Of a stretch of DNA of 64,000 bases, positions 34,167-43,451 are shown piece after piece. Under the pieces are notes generated by a model. That model saw nothing but the letters and a program-made list of their open reading frames with translations, did no database searches and had not been told where the DNA came from. Both the position numbers and the translations under genes were made by a program. Source of the stretch: Lysinibacillus pakistanensis (GTDB taxonomy: Bacteria > Bacillota > Bacilli > Bacillales_A > Planococcaceae); contig NZ_CP126101.1 of NCBI RefSeq assembly GCF_030123245.1, positions 3,780,501-3,844,500 of the forward strand, read 5' to 3'. How positions within the stretch are numbered: the first letter of the stretch is position 1; each line of letters opens with the position of its first letter.

Positions 34167-34775
34167 TTAAACGAAAGCTAAAATAGCAGCCACACCAACT
34201 ACACTTAGAATTACGAAAAGAATGTTTGTTACATAAGTAGCAATCTTTTGAGACTGAGGAGATTGTACAACACCCCAGCTTACTAGGAATGCCCATAGAC
34301 CGTTTGATAAGTGGAAAGTTGCTGATAAAATACCAACGATGTAGAATCCAAGCATGATTGGATTAGCAACGATATTCGCCATCATATCGTAATCAACGTG
34401 TGTACCAAGCGCTTTTTGAATACGAGTTTGGAAAATATGCCATGCAATGAAAATCACTAAGAATACACCTGTAAAACGTTGTAATGAGAACATCCAGTTA
34501 CGGTATGTGCTGAAACGTCCTGTATTTGGTGTAGCAGTGAATGCAATGTAAACACCATAAAATGCGTGGAACATTAATGGAATATAGATGACAATCCATT
34601 CAACTAGGATAAGGAATGGAATCTTTTCCATTACTGCGGTAGCATCGTTGTAACTTTCTGCTCCGCCTGTTGCTGTAAAGTTAATGAACAGGTGCATCGT
34701 TAAGAACAGACCTACTGGAATGATCCCAAGTAGAGAATGTAAGCGACGCCATAAAAACTCTCGATCTTTCGACAA
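34167..34775 (-). CDS. sdhC: Succinate dehydrogenase cytochrome b558 subunit
   Basis: 202 residues, TTG start after GGGGGG. Five transmembrane segments with heme-ligand His candidates (LFLTMHLFINF, PLMFHAFYGVYI, VIFIAWHIFQTR, LSATFHLSNGLW). It anchors SdhAB and carries the quinone site. First gene of the operon; a good sigma-A-like promoter is at 34887-34915. Confidence 0.96.
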   Translation of the reverse strand: MSKDREFLWRRLHSLLGIIPVGLFLTMHLFINFTATGGAESYNDATAVMEKIPFLILVEWIVIYIPLMFHAFYGVYIAFTATPNTGRFSTYRNWMFSLQRFTGVFLVIFIAWHIFQTRIQKALGTHVDYDMMANIVANPIMLGFYIVGILSATFHLSNGLWAFLVSWGVVQSPQSQKIATYVTNILFVILSVVGVAAILAFV

Positions 34776-34886
34776 GACTGTTACCCCCCTTAGTACTTAA
34801 AATAGCACAACAAAAGAAGTCATCATTTTGTAAATGATACTTCATTGACTGTGTATTTCATCATGGTACAATATTATGACATGTTT

Positions 34887-34915
34887 ATTGTACTCTCAAG
34901 AGCTACGAGCGTCAA
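34887..34915 (-). promoter_or_regulatory. Promoter of sdhCAB
   Basis: Minus strand TTGACG (34915-34910), 17 bases, TACAAT (34892-34887), about 110 bases before sdhC. Confidence 0.65.
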
Positions 34916-35047
34916 GGTAACTTAGAGTTTTTCATAGTCCTCATTAAAGAACTAATCTAGTACATGATGCATCATTTTTTCTCGAAAAAACTATCTTTAC
35001 TTTATCAGCGTTAAATTTTAAGAAAATTCTAAGAAAGAAGGATTTCA

Positions 35048-35482
35048 ATGTTAAACCCTCCATATCCTACTATCTCATCATTTGGCTATGAGATTATCCG
35101 TGATCATATTTTATCTTCAATTCTTGGTAAACACGAGGAGGATGTACTTTACTGGGCCGGAAAAGAGCTGGCTCGGAAGTTTCCTTGTAAAAGTCAAGAA
35201 GAACTTATCGCATTTTTCGCAGATGCCTGTTGGGGTACCCTTGAATTGATTAAAGAAACAAAAGATGGACGTATATTCCAGTTGACAAACGACCCTGAGC
35301 TGCTATTAGTTGGGCACCGTTGCTTTAGATTGGAAGCCGGTTTTATAGCAGAGCAAATTCAGCAAGCAAAAGGCTATTTAACAGAGTGCTACGATGAAAA
35401 ACAAGTTAAACAGGAGCATGTGATGTTCACTGTGAAGTGGGATGTTAAAGAAAGAATTATGAATACTATACCAACAGAGTAA
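35048..35482 (+). CDS. yslB: YslB family protein (DUF2507)
   Basis: 144 residues, GAAGGATTTCA before ATG. Starts with FGYEIIRDHILSSILGKHEE and contains YWAGKELARKFPCKSQEELI, then LVGHRCFRLEAGFIAEQIQ, typical of YslB, which has a V4R-like small-molecule fold. Divergent from sdhC as in Bacillus. Function unknown. Confidence 0.93.
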   Translation: MLNPPYPTISSFGYEIIRDHILSSILGKHEEDVLYWAGKELARKFPCKSQEELIAFFADACWGTLELIKETKDGRIFQLTNDPELLLVGHRCFRLEAGFIAEQIQQAKGYLTECYDEKQVKQEHVMFTVKWDVKERIMNTIPTE

Positions 35483-35485
35483 GAA

Positions 35486-35532
35486 AAAGGATTGCATCCC
35501 TCTCTTTATTTATGGGATGACAATCCTTTTTC
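35486..35532. terminator. Bidirectional terminator between yslB and chemoreceptor gene
   Basis: AAAAAGGATTG-CATCCC pairs with GGGATG-CAATCCTTTTT. It overlaps the last codons of the convergent gene at 35506. Confidence 0.85.
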
Positions 35533-36789
35533 TAGTTGCGCATGTCTTTCTTTTAACAGTATATCTATTAATGCAATAAAGGCCTCCAATATATTAAGCG
35601 AGTGTTGAATCATTTCCTCTAAGTTACTAATTGATAGTTCATTGACTAATTTTTGTGCAGCAGTATGTACGAATTCATGCGGTTGCTCTATTTGACGGTA
35701 CTCTGATAAGGAATGATACTGCTCAAGATGTCCATAATACCATTGTCCAAAGGCACATTGATGATGTGTTTTTAAAATATCCTTTTTTCCTGCCCTTTGA
35801 ATTGTATTTCGCAAAAACCTTGCATGATCCATTAATCTTGCTGCTAGCTGACTTATGACGGTTTGCTCTGAAGGTTTGCGGATGGTCGGTACAATAGCTT
35901 TTAGCATTTCAGTGACTTGATTTTGAATTGTCTCGGAGAAATCACTAGTATGTGATAATTCTGTTGTCGTGATAGCCAATCGATCAATCGCTACTACATT
36001 TTCCTCAGACGCAACTGTTATTTGGTGAACGCCATGTGCCGCCTCTTCAATACTTTTGCTTGTAATAGACAGATTCGTAATATTGTCTTTCATGTTGCTT
36101 AAGAAATTTGTGAAATAGTATTCAACCTGTTCGATATTGGTTATAGTATGATGTAATTTCTCATCGATGACTGATCGAATTGTTGTCATTTCTTTTAAGG
36201 AACCTTTGGAGCTATTGGCTAACTTCCCTACCTCCATAGCCACAACATTAAAGCCTTTTCCATGCTCACCTGCACGCGCAGCTTCAATTGAGGCATTTAA
36301 CGCAAGTAGCTGTGTTTGATCAGCAATCGCTGTTACACTTTTGCCAATGTTATTCATTCTATTCATTTCATCCTTCAGTTGCTCTGTTGAATGAGCTCCC
36401 TGGATTAACAACCCTTGAACAATTTCACCTTTTGTAATTGATGACTCCATCTCTTTCACTAATTGGATAGAATGCTGTTTGATTTCTTGAATGTTTGCAT
36501 TCATATTTTGCTCTACAGCTAATATTTCTTCTGTGTTTGATGACATTTCTTCACTCATTGCTGAAATATCCCCTACACTTGTTGACACTCCCTGTACCTT
36601 TAAAGCAGTTTGAAAATTAATTAATTCCATATGTGCTAGTACAAATTCTAATATTGCATTTTTCACATCAATACTTTCCTGTGCAAGTTCCAATTCTAGA
36701 ATTCGTTTTTTCAGTAATTGTATTTCAGAATCATTGCATTGTTTTATACCTTCATCAATTGGTTTTTGAAATAGACCAAATAATGCCAT
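35506..36789 (-). CDS. Soluble methyl-accepting chemoreceptor with CZB domain
   Basis: 427 residues with no transmembrane segment. An N-terminal coiled coil (about 15-60) leads into an MCP signalling domain with the hairpin tip IADQTQLLALNASIEAARAG, then GEHGKGFNVVAMEVGKLA. The C-terminal region (about 320-400) is a chemoreceptor zinc-binding CZB domain: DHARFLRNT, HHQCAFGQWYYG and PHEFVHTAAQKL supply the H, C, H, H ligands. It should sense zinc or oxidants through the Zn-bound Cys, in the cytosol, signalling to CheA. It is an insertion relative to the usual lysC-yslB order. Confidence 0.9.
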   Translation of the reverse strand: MALFGLFQKPIDEGIKQCNDSEIQLLKKRILELELAQESIDVKNAILEFVLAHMELINFQTALKVQGVSTSVGDISAMSEEMSSNTEEILAVEQNMNANIQEIKQHSIQLVKEMESSITKGEIVQGLLIQGAHSTEQLKDEMNRMNNIGKSVTAIADQTQLLALNASIEAARAGEHGKGFNVVAMEVGKLANSSKGSLKEMTTIRSVIDEKLHHTITNIEQVEYYFTNFLSNMKDNITNLSITSKSIEEAAHGVHQITVASEENVVAIDRLAITTTELSHTSDFSETIQNQVTEMLKAIVPTIRKPSEQTVISQLAARLMDHARFLRNTIQRAGKKDILKTHHQCAFGQWYYGHLEQYHSLSEYRQIEQPHEFVHTAAQKLVNELSISNLEEMIQHSLNILEAFIALIDILLKERHAQLEKGLSSHK

Positions 36790-36897
36790 TCAATACTCAC
36801 CTCTTCCTTGCCAAAACATGTAATCTTTCTCTATTATATAACAATCAATTTCGATAAAACATTAAATTGAAGTAAACGTCCCATATATAAAAAGGAG

Positions 36898-36921
36898 GTG
36901 GCTATTGGCACATCCTTTCAT
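36898..36921. repeat. 24-bp direct repeat, left copy
   Basis: Identical to 39492-39515, where it is the 3' part of the lysC terminator. Here only one arm pairs well. The two copies bracket the intron and both inverted-repeat elements. Confidence 0.7.
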
Positions 36922-36980
36922 AGTGTTGAAAAACTAAATGGTCAAGGGACTCTTTGTGAATATTTAGTCAAAATGGAGGT

Positions 36981-37106
36981 GATTTCCGTTCCAGGCTACT
37001 CGCTTTCCTGTGGGCGAGCGACGAGCCGCTTCCTGCGCTGACGCTCCGTGCAGGGTCTCGTCTGTATCGCTATCCCACGGGAGTCGAGTAGCCTTACACT
37101 CCAATC
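36981..37106 (+). repeat. Structured intergenic repeat, copy 1
   Basis: Begins GATTTCCGTTC and ends ACACTCCAATC; a 9-bp perfect stem (GGCTACTCG at 36994-37002 with CGAGTAGCC at 37085-37093) encloses a GC-rich core (GACGAGCCGCTTC, then GGGTCTCGTC). The reverse-oriented partner is at 39287-39404. This type of element, with CTTTCC...GGGTCTC...CCC, is widely dispersed in Bacillaceae intergenic regions as far as I know. Confidence 0.7.
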
Positions 37107-37175
37107 TGCAATAGTGTAGAACTTTAAATATTTTCTTCCTTCAATCGTAAAGTAAAAGCATATTACTCACCATCA

Positions 37176-39063
37176 ATCGAGTAGGAGGGGGTGACTAACC
37201 CCCGACCTCTCTCACCACCGTACGTACGGACCCGTATACGGCGGTTCAATTAAGATGAATAACGCAAGATTTCATAACGAGCTTGCAGACTTTTGAGCCC
37301 TTGGTTACTCCAATAAGAGTTACCAAGGGTTCTGTGTAATATTGGACTTTTCGAAATACGCCAGTAACTCTTGCGAGTATTGCCCCATTCGTAAGCCTTC
37401 CAGTCTGGAACTCCTAAGCGAATGAGGTTGCGCACTTTCGTACGAGGCTTCTTCCAATTCTTCCATAAACACATGCGAAGTCTTCTTCTAATCCATCCAT
37501 CCAGTGATTCAAATACTGATTTCGTATCCGCTAATGCAAAGTAGCCACACCACCCAATTAAGTATTGATTCAATTGTTGAATTCGGTACTCCATTGGAAA
37601 TGGCTTCTTTCTAGCTGTTAATTCCCGAATTTTATTCTTCATTCGCTTTATGCTCTCTTTCGCAATTCGAACTTGTGGTTCTTTGCGGGAGGTAAAGCTA
37701 AATCCTAGGAATTTACGTTGCCAAGGACGAGCCACTGCGGATTTCTTCTCATTTACTTTCAATCGTAGCGTCTTCTCAATAAAGGTTTTGATACTTGCCA
37801 TCACTCGTTCTCCTGCTCGTTTTGTTTTCACATAAATATTGCAGTCATCGGCGTAACGGACAAATTTATGACCACGTTTCTCTATCTCTTTGTCTAATTC
37901 ATCCAGGACAATGTTTGAGAGGAGTGGACTCAGTGGACCCCCTTGGGGTGTTCCTTCATCTGTATCATAAACGACACCATTTATCATGACACCCGATTGT
38001 AAGTATCTACGAATCAGCTTGAGTAGAGGTTTATCAGAAATTTTCTTCGCTAATGTACTCATTAGACGGTCGTGGTTTACTTTGTCGAAGAATTTCTCTA
38101 AGTCCATATCTATTACCCAGCGGTATCCTTCTTTTATATAGCCTTTGGCTTCTCGGATTGCATCGTGAGCACTTCGTTTTGGTCGAAATCCGTAACTATG
38201 ATTCGAGAAGTTCAGGTCGTATAGGTTGGATAGCACTTGGGCAATCGCCTGTTGAATGAGTCGGTCTGTCACGGTTGGGATTCCTAATAGTCGCACACCG
38301 CCGTCAGGTTTCGGGATTTCGATTCTGCGGACTGGTTGTGGTTGGTAGGTTCCCTCAAGAATTTGCTTCTTAATCGTTAGCCAGTTTTCGACTACATGCT
38401 GTCGTAGGAATTTTACGGGCATTTTGTCTACTCCATGACTCCCTTTGTTTCGTTCCACCCGTTTGAGTGCGAGAAGCAGATTCTCCCGTGATAATATTTG
38501 ATTCATTAACATCTCGTTCGATTCCTCCGTGAATAGCTTGTCTTTTTATAACAGTTTCTACTGCACCCGCTCAATGTCCCTCATGGGATTCACCATTACC
38601 TCCATTAAGTCGGTCCTTTTGGATTTTCTGTGTTTATCATAGAAAACTGCATGCCAAGGGCTATTTTCTCCGAATTGTTCGGTCCTTCCCCTTCATTCTA
38701 GAAGTGAATGGTACTATGACCTCTGCTGACTTCTGATGGTTCAGCTACCTATCGCTAAGTAGGTTACAAAGTGTACTTTGCGTTTCCATCAGACCTCCCC
38801 GGGTAAGCGCATGCACTTTCACACCATCTATCCGCCTCATTTACTCGATATGACCTTCGACAGAAAGGACTTTGTGTTGTTAAGCACACTCATCCAATCA
38901 TACCTAGCCTTCTATGAGATTCGTGTTCCTCGGACCGGTGTTTTGCCTCCAGCTTCCTTCAGATTCCGCGTCGCCACGGACACCCTTGCTCTTGGCTAAC
39001 CTCTACTTCTGTCTTCGGGGTTCGGGACTTGCACCCTATAGTTCATACGCATGCCGGGCGCAC
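37176..39063 (-). mobile_element. Group IIC intron, complete
   Basis: Starts GTGCGCCCGGCATGCG at 39063 and ends after domains V and VI in CTACTCGAT at 37176. Domain V reads GAACCGCCGTATACGG...CCGTACGTACGGTGG. A reverse transcriptase gene lies in domain IV. Just upstream on the intron strand is a hairpin ATAGAAT/ATTCTAT, in keeping with class C introns that insert after stem-loops. A 3' fragment of a relative is at 10825-11162. Confidence 0.88.
37250..38512 (-). CDS. ltrA: Group II intron reverse transcriptase/maturase
   Basis: 420 residues. RT motifs: KPDGGVRLLGIPTVTDRLIQ (RT2), SYGFRPKRSAHDAI (RT3), WVIDMDLEKFFDKVNHDRL (RT4), GTPQGGPLSPLLSNIVLDEL (RT5/6), RYADDCNIYV (catalytic YADD, 220-223). 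A maturase X domain follows (about 300-400: WIRRRLRMCLWKNWKKPRTK). There is no HNH endonuclease, as usual for class C. Promotes splicing and retrohoming of its intron. Confidence 0.95.
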   Translation of the reverse strand: MLMNQILSRENLLLALKRVERNKGSHGVDKMPVKFLRQHVVENWLTIKKQILEGTYQPQPVRRIEIPKPDGGVRLLGIPTVTDRLIQQAIAQVLSNLYDLNFSNHSYGFRPKRSAHDAIREAKGYIKEGYRWVIDMDLEKFFDKVNHDRLMSTLAKKISDKPLLKLIRRYLQSGVMINGVVYDTDEGTPQGGPLSPLLSNIVLDELDKEIEKRGHKFVRYADDCNIYVKTKRAGERVMASIKTFIEKTLRLKVNEKKSAVARPWQRKFLGFSFTSRKEPQVRIAKESIKRMKNKIRELTARKKPFPMEYRIQQLNQYLIGWCGYFALADTKSVFESLDGWIRRRLRMCLWKNWKKPRTKVRNLIRLGVPDWKAYEWGNTRKSYWRISKSPILHRTLGNSYWSNQGLKSLQARYEILRYSS

Positions 39064-39286
39064 TTAAATGGATAGAATAGTAGTACAATTCTATAGCTGT
39101 CAACCTACATTTTGTGCATAAAAATACTTTATAACTAAACATAAAGCCTCTTACTGCTGTCGTACTGCTTTCGCATAGAAAAATGTTATCAGCTTCATTT
39201 TTTACGAAAAATAGTGATGGTTAAGACTTAAATTTATCACTATACATTTATGTGAAATGCCAGCGAAAATACTATGAGCAGTGGTT
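39064..39286. other. Intron 5' exon side, no gene
   Basis: Contains the ATAGAAT/ATTCTAT hairpin (about 39071-39095) next to the intron; otherwise AT-rich with nothing recognised. Confidence 0.5.
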
Positions 39287-39404
39287 GATTGGAGTGTAGA
39301 CTGAGTGATTCCTCGGGGATTCAGCGTCACAGATGAGACCCTGGTACGCGAGTGAAGCGGCTCATCGGACGCCCCCAGGAAAGCACTCAGTCAGAACGGA
39401 AATC
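39287..39404 (-). repeat. Structured intergenic repeat, copy 2
   Basis: Inverted relative to copy 1. Stem GACTGAGTG (39299-39307) with CACTCAGTC (39384-39392), 9 perfect pairs. Ends read GATTGGAGTGTAG and GAACGGAAATC, matching the ends of copy 1. The stem sequence differs from copy 1 at five positions, all compensated. Confidence 0.7.
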
Positions 39405-39481
39405 AACCCCTCGTCTTGAAAAAGGGTTATACTTTTTAATTTGTCACCTTGATTTCATTGACATAATAGTATTTCAACAAC

Positions 39482-39515
39482 ATGAAAGGATGTGGCTATT
39501 GGCACATCCTTTCAT
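39482..39515. terminator. Terminator of lysC and right 24-bp repeat copy
   Basis: ATGAAAGGATGTG and CACATCCTTTCAT form a perfect 13-bp stem three bases below the lysC stop. Bases 39492-39515 are identical to 36898-36921. Flanking A/T runs are short. Confidence 0.75.
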
Positions 39516-39517
39516 TC

Positions 39518-40009
39518 TTACATATAAAGTGCTTGCTCTAAATTAAATTCATCATGTAAAGCATTAGCTGCATGAATCATGTCATCTTGAGGCACTACAA
39601 CAGACACTTTGATTTCAGATGTACTAACCATCTTAACAGGGATGCCTTCATGTCGTAAACGATCAAACATTCGTGCAGCAACGCCTGGATTAGATGCCAT
39701 TCCTGAACCAATAATAGATACCTTTGCCAAGCCAACTTCAAAATCAGCAAAGCTAAACCCAAGCGACAATTTACTTTCTTCTAGAACACGTAATGCTTCT
39801 GCAAACTCTTCTTTCAAAATCGTAAATGATACAGTCGGTTTAAGACCGTCAATGATCGCTTGCACGATGATATCTACGTTAATGCGATGATTTGCAAGTA
39901 CCGTAAAGATATCTGCCAACGAAGCATCCGAATAAGCATCATACCCTACCGTTAAACGAATAACATCTGATTCATAGGCAACACCACGTACAATTAAATT
40001 TTTTTCCAT
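39518..40009 (-). CDS. lysC: Aspartokinase II beta subunit (in-frame internal start)
   Basis: Within lysC, AAGGAGGAAG (40014-40024 region) lies about nine bases before the in-frame ATG at 40009 (MEKNLIVRGVAYESDV). Translation from here yields 163 residues covering both ACT domains. Bacillus subtilis aspartokinase II is known to be an alpha2-beta2 enzyme whose beta subunit arises in this way, so the signal fits established biology. Confidence 0.75.
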   Translation of the reverse strand: MEKNLIVRGVAYESDVIRLTVGYDAYSDASLADIFTVLANHRINVDIIVQAIIDGLKPTVSFTILKEEFAEALRVLEESKLSLGFSFADFEVGLAKVSIIGSGMASNPGVAARMFDRLRHEGIPVKMVSTSEIKVSVVVPQDDMIHAANALHDEFNLEQALYM

Positions 40010-40744
40010 CTCAACTTCCTCCTTCAATAAAGTACCTACTGTATCTATTTCATTTGATCGAATAATAACTGGTATTTGAAACTTCTTTGCTAATTCTACA
40101 GCTCGTGGATGTAAGATATGTGTACCTAAATTCGATAACTCTAGCATCTCATTATAGGAAATTTCCTTTAATTTTTGTGCACCGTTCACATGGTTTGGAT
40201 CAGCAGTATAAACGCCATCCACGTTCGTATAAATATCCACACGCTCCGCATCCAGTGCTGCTGCAATGGCCACAGCCGCCGTCTCTGCTCCACCTTTACC
40301 AAGAGTCGTAATATTTTGTAAATGATCAATACCCTGCTCCCCAGCAACTACGACAATTTGCTTCTGTGCCAAATGCTCTTCTAGTCGACTTACATCTATA
40401 TAATCAATGCGTGCGTTAACATACATTGCATCTGTTTGAACACCTGCCTGCCAGCCTGTTAATGACACTGCATTATAGCCTTCTTCCTGCAAGGCAATGG
40501 CCACTAAGGCACTTGATAGTTGTGAGCTCGTTGAACGTAGCACATCTAATTCACGCTTAGACGCTTCATCAGATAAATCCTGTGCCATTTTTGTTAATTC
40601 ATTTGCTGAGCTTATCATTGCTGCAGTGACAATAACTACATCATGACCTTTTTCTTTTTCATGAATTGCCTTTTTCGCAATCTTAAAAATATGTGCTGAT
40701 GATGCTAATGTAGCACCGCCAAATTTCATTACAATTCTTGCCAT
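39518..40744 (-). CDS. lysC: Aspartokinase II (lysine-sensitive), alpha subunit
   Basis: 408 residues from ATG 40744, after AAGGAGAAG; the frame to 40771 adds only a basic leader without a site. Kinase domain MARIVMKFGGATLAS... with TTLGKGGAETAAVAIAAALD and YTNVDGVYTADP; two ACT domains follow (about 262-400). It phosphorylates aspartate, the first step to lysine, DAP and threonine. A lysine riboswitch precedes it and an internal start for the beta subunit lies at 40009. Confidence 0.96.
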   Translation of the reverse strand: MARIVMKFGGATLASSAHIFKIAKKAIHEKEKGHDVVIVTAAMISSANELTKMAQDLSDEASKRELDVLRSTSSQLSSALVAIALQEEGYNAVSLTGWQAGVQTDAMYVNARIDYIDVSRLEEHLAQKQIVVVAGEQGIDHLQNITTLGKGGAETAAVAIAAALDAERVDIYTNVDGVYTADPNHVNGAQKLKEISYNEMLELSNLGTHILHPRAVELAKKFQIPVIIRSNEIDTVGTLLKEEVEMEKNLIVRGVAYESDVIRLTVGYDAYSDASLADIFTVLANHRINVDIIVQAIIDGLKPTVSFTILKEEFAEALRVLEESKLSLGFSFADFEVGLAKVSIIGSGMASNPGVAARMFDRLRHEGIPVKMVSTSEIKVSVVVPQDDMIHAANALHDEFNLEQALYM

Positions 40745-40812
40745 CCTGAATCTTCTCCTTTTCATCATCACTAATTTGACGTAATTTCTATTCGGAGTGT
40801 CTACTAGAAAAC

Positions 40813-41055
40813 CAAAAAAGCAGCTTTCACATAACGTGAAAGCTGCCTATACATGTACAATAAAAAAACCTTGCGCATGTGTGATAGCTCTCCGAAACGT
40901 TTAGAATCGACAGTCTTACATTTCTTAAATGCAAAACCAGTACAACATCGGAAACAACGATGCTCCACTTCGGCAAGCTCCCCTTTCATACATCTTCACA
41001 GGATTTGTTCATCCTCTGATGTACTACTTTTGAATCTTGCACCTCTATCATCACT
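40813..41055 (-). promoter_or_regulatory. Lysine riboswitch (L-box) with terminator
   Basis: Minus strand from about 41055 reads GATAGAGGTGCAAGATTCAA, then AGTAGTACATCAGAGG, GAAAGGGGAGCTTGCCGAAG and ends GGAGAGCTATC at about 40882, the L-box consensus core with its closing stem. A terminator follows (GCAGCTTTCAC/GTGAAAGCTGC plus TTTTTT, 40813-40846). High lysine should stop transcription of lysC. Confidence 0.93.
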
Positions 41056-41094
41056 TAAAATAGTGAATGTATGTTATTAAACATTAGCATATGT

Positions 41095-42885
41095 CTATTC
41101 CTTTGACAATGTCTGTTCCTGAAAATAGGTATATATATGACTAGCAAGATTAGCAGGCATCCCAGCCTCTTGTAATGCTAACTCACTTGCCTCTCGAATT
41201 TTTTTGACAGAACCAAAATGCTTTAGTAATTGCTGTTTTCGCTTTGGACCAATACCCTCAATCTGATCGAGAACGGATTGAATAGCATGCTTTTCGTGCT
41301 GCTGGCGTAGGAATGTAATGGCAAACCGGTGTACTTCGTCTTGAATTCGTTGCAATAAATAGAACCCATCACTTGTGCGCTTTAACGCAATGACCTCAGG
41401 TGGATCACCAAATAGAAGCTGTGATGTATTATGCTTTTCATCCTTCGCTAAGCCAGCGATTGGAATGACCAGCCCAAGCTCATCCTCTAATACTTCTCGT
41501 GCAACTTCCATTTGTCCCTTCCCTCCATCTATTAAAACTAAATCTGGTAGGGGTAATCCTTCCTTTAGTACACGAATGTAACGACGACGTATTACCTCCT
41601 GCATCGCCCCATAGTCATCGTGCTTAGCAGCTGTCCGAGTTTTATACTTCCGATATTCTTTCTTTGCAGGCTTGCCATCGATAAATACCACCATTGCAGA
41701 TACAGCATCTGTTCCATGCATATGACTGTTATCAAAAGCCTCGATTCGTAAAGGTGTGGAAATTCCCATCGCTTCACCCAGTGCCTCACATGCACCAATT
41801 GTTCGTTCTTCCTGACGTTCAATGAGCTGGAACTTAGCTGCTACTGCGATTTCAGCATTTTTTGTAGCGAGGTCAACAAGCTCTTTTTTTTGCCCACGCT
41901 TTGGCGTCAATACCTTCACATCTAATAATTCTGTTAAAATCGCAGCATCAATAGCTTGTGGGATAAAAATTTCCTTTGGTTTAATATGCTCTAGCTTTTC
42001 GTAGAATCGACCAACAAATGTTAAAAATTCCTCCTCTGCTTCCTGATAAATCGGAAAAATAGAGACATCACGCTCAATAAGTTTACCTTGACGAACAAAG
42101 AATACTTGGACACACATCCAGCCCTTTTCAACTGCATAACCAAATACATCTCGATTGGTCGTATCACTTGATACAATTTTTTGCTTTTGCATAACTGTAT
42201 CAATATGTGCAATCTGATCACGGAATTCTTTTGCACGTTCAAACTCTAAATTTTCAGCAGCGGCTAGCATTTTTATCTCTAGCTCCTTTTTGACTGCCTC
42301 CACGCCACCATTTAAAAATTTGGTCATATCCTCAATCATATCCTGATAAATTTGAGCATCAATCTCCTTTACACAAGGTGCCATACATTGGCCCATGTGA
42401 TAGTATAGACAAACCTTTGAAGGTAGTTGTACACATTTTCGAAGCGGATATAAGCGATCAAGTAGCTTTTTCGTTTCACTTGCTGCATATGCATTAGGAT
42501 AGGGTCCAAAATACTTTGCCTTATCCTTTTTCACTTTTCGTGTCGTAATAAGACGGGGATGTTTTTCATTCGTAATTTTTAAATACGGATACGTTTTATC
42601 ATCTGTCAACATGACATTGTATTTAGGATCATGAAGTTTTATGAGATTAAGCTCTAAAATCAATGCCTCAATATTAGAGGAGGTCACAATATAATCAAAA
42701 TCTTCTATTTCACTTACAAGTCTCTGTGTTTTCCCCTCATGTGTACCAGTAAAATAGGAGCGTACTCGATTTTTTAGCACCTTTGCTTTTCCTACATAAA
42801 TAATGGTTCCTTGCCGATCCTTCATCAAATAGCAGCCAGGCTGATCAGGCAAAATATCAAGCTTTCGTTTTATTAAATCATTCAT
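41095..42885 (-). CDS. uvrC: UvrABC system protein C
   Basis: 596 residues. GIY-YIG nuclease domain ([20 protein letters not shown], about 15-35), a UVR domain ([20 protein letters not shown]), the RNase H-like second nuclease ([30 protein letters not shown]) and a C-terminal helix-hairpin-helix ([20 protein letters not shown]). Makes both incisions in nucleotide excision repair. Directly upstream of the lysC leader, as in Bacillus. Confidence 0.97.
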   Translation of the reverse strand: MNDLIKRKLDILPDQPGCYLMKDRQGTIIYVGKAKVLKNRVRSYFTGTHEGKTQRLVSEIEDFDYIVTSSNIEALILELNLIKLHDPKYNVMLTDDKTYPYLKITNEKHPRLITTRKVKKDKAKYFGPYPNAYAASETKKLLDRLYPLRKCVQLPSKVCLYYHMGQCMAPCVKEIDAQIYQDMIEDMTKFLNGGVEAVKKELEIKMLAAAENLEFERAKEFRDQIAHIDTVMQKQKIVSSDTTNRDVFGYAVEKGWMCVQVFFVRQGKLIERDVSIFPIYQEAEEEFLTFVGRFYEKLEHIKPKEIFIPQAIDAAILTELLDVKVLTPKRGQKKELVDLATKNAEIAVAAKFQLIERQEERTIGACEALGEAMGISTPLRIEAFDNSHMHGTDAVSAMVVFIDGKPAKKEYRKYKTRTAAKHDDYGAMQEVIRRRYIRVLKEGLPLPDLVLIDGGKGQMEVAREVLEDELGLVIPIAGLAKDEKHNTSQLLFGDPPEVIALKRTSDGFYLLQRIQDEVHRFAITFLRQQHEKHAIQSVLDQIEGIGPKRKQQLLKHFGSVKKIREASELALQEAGMPANLASHIYTYFQEQTLSKE

Positions 42886-42947
42886 TACAACCTGCCCCCT
42901 CTTTGTTATACATAGGTCCCATCCTCTATTAACTTATTATATAACGA

Positions 42948-42980
42948 AAAAAAGCCAAGCACATCAAATGATGGCTCGAC
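42948..42980 (-). terminator. Terminator of trxA
   Basis: Minus strand GAGCCATCA...TGATG...GGC stem followed by TTTTTTTCG, below the trxA stop. Confidence 0.65.
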
Positions 42981-42997
42981 TTTTCATATCTTATCAA

Positions 42998-43309
42998 TTA
43001 AGCATGTTTTGCAATAAATGTCTCTAACGCTTCTTTAGGTTGGAAGCCAACAGTTTTATCTACCAATTCACCATCTTTAAATAATAATAAAGTTGGAATT
43101 GACATGATTTGATATTGCGCTGCCGTACCTTGGTTGTTATCTACATCTACTTTTACGATTTTAGCCGCACTACCTGCAGCATCCATTTCTTCAAGTACAG
43201 GTCCAATCATTTTACATGGTCCGCACCAAGCAGCCCAAAAGTCTACTAGCACTAACCCCTCTTTAATATCATCTTGGAAAGTTGCATCTGTTGCATGTAC
43301 AATTGCCAT
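42998..43309 (-). CDS. trxA: Thioredoxin
   Basis: 103 residues, AAGGAGGATT upstream. Active site WCGPCK with Cys29 and Cys32, cis-Pro in SIPTLLLF. General cytosolic disulfide reductant; essential in Bacillus. Standing between uvrC and the permease gene. Confidence 0.97.
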   Translation of the reverse strand: MAIVHATDATFQDDIKEGLVLVDFWAAWCGPCKMIGPVLEEMDAAGSAAKIVKVDVDNNQGTAAQYQIMSIPTLLLFKDGELVDKTVGFQPKEALETFIAKHA

Positions 43310-43451
43310 TTGAAATCCTCCTTAAACTTACTATGCTTGTAGTATAGCATGGATAATTTACCTTGAGCGAACAATCTGCCTATAATGCAAAATTGATGAA
43401 AAAACAAGATGAAAAAAGTCGAAACAGCTTGAAGTCAATTTATAATTTAGT
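43310..43451. other. Spacer, nothing recognised
   Basis: Probably contains the trxA promoter; no clear boxes called. Confidence 0.4.

Noticed and set aside
36981..39404. CRISPR array
   Set aside because: Only two inverted, long, structured repeats; no regular short repeats with spacers anywhere in the window and no cas genes.
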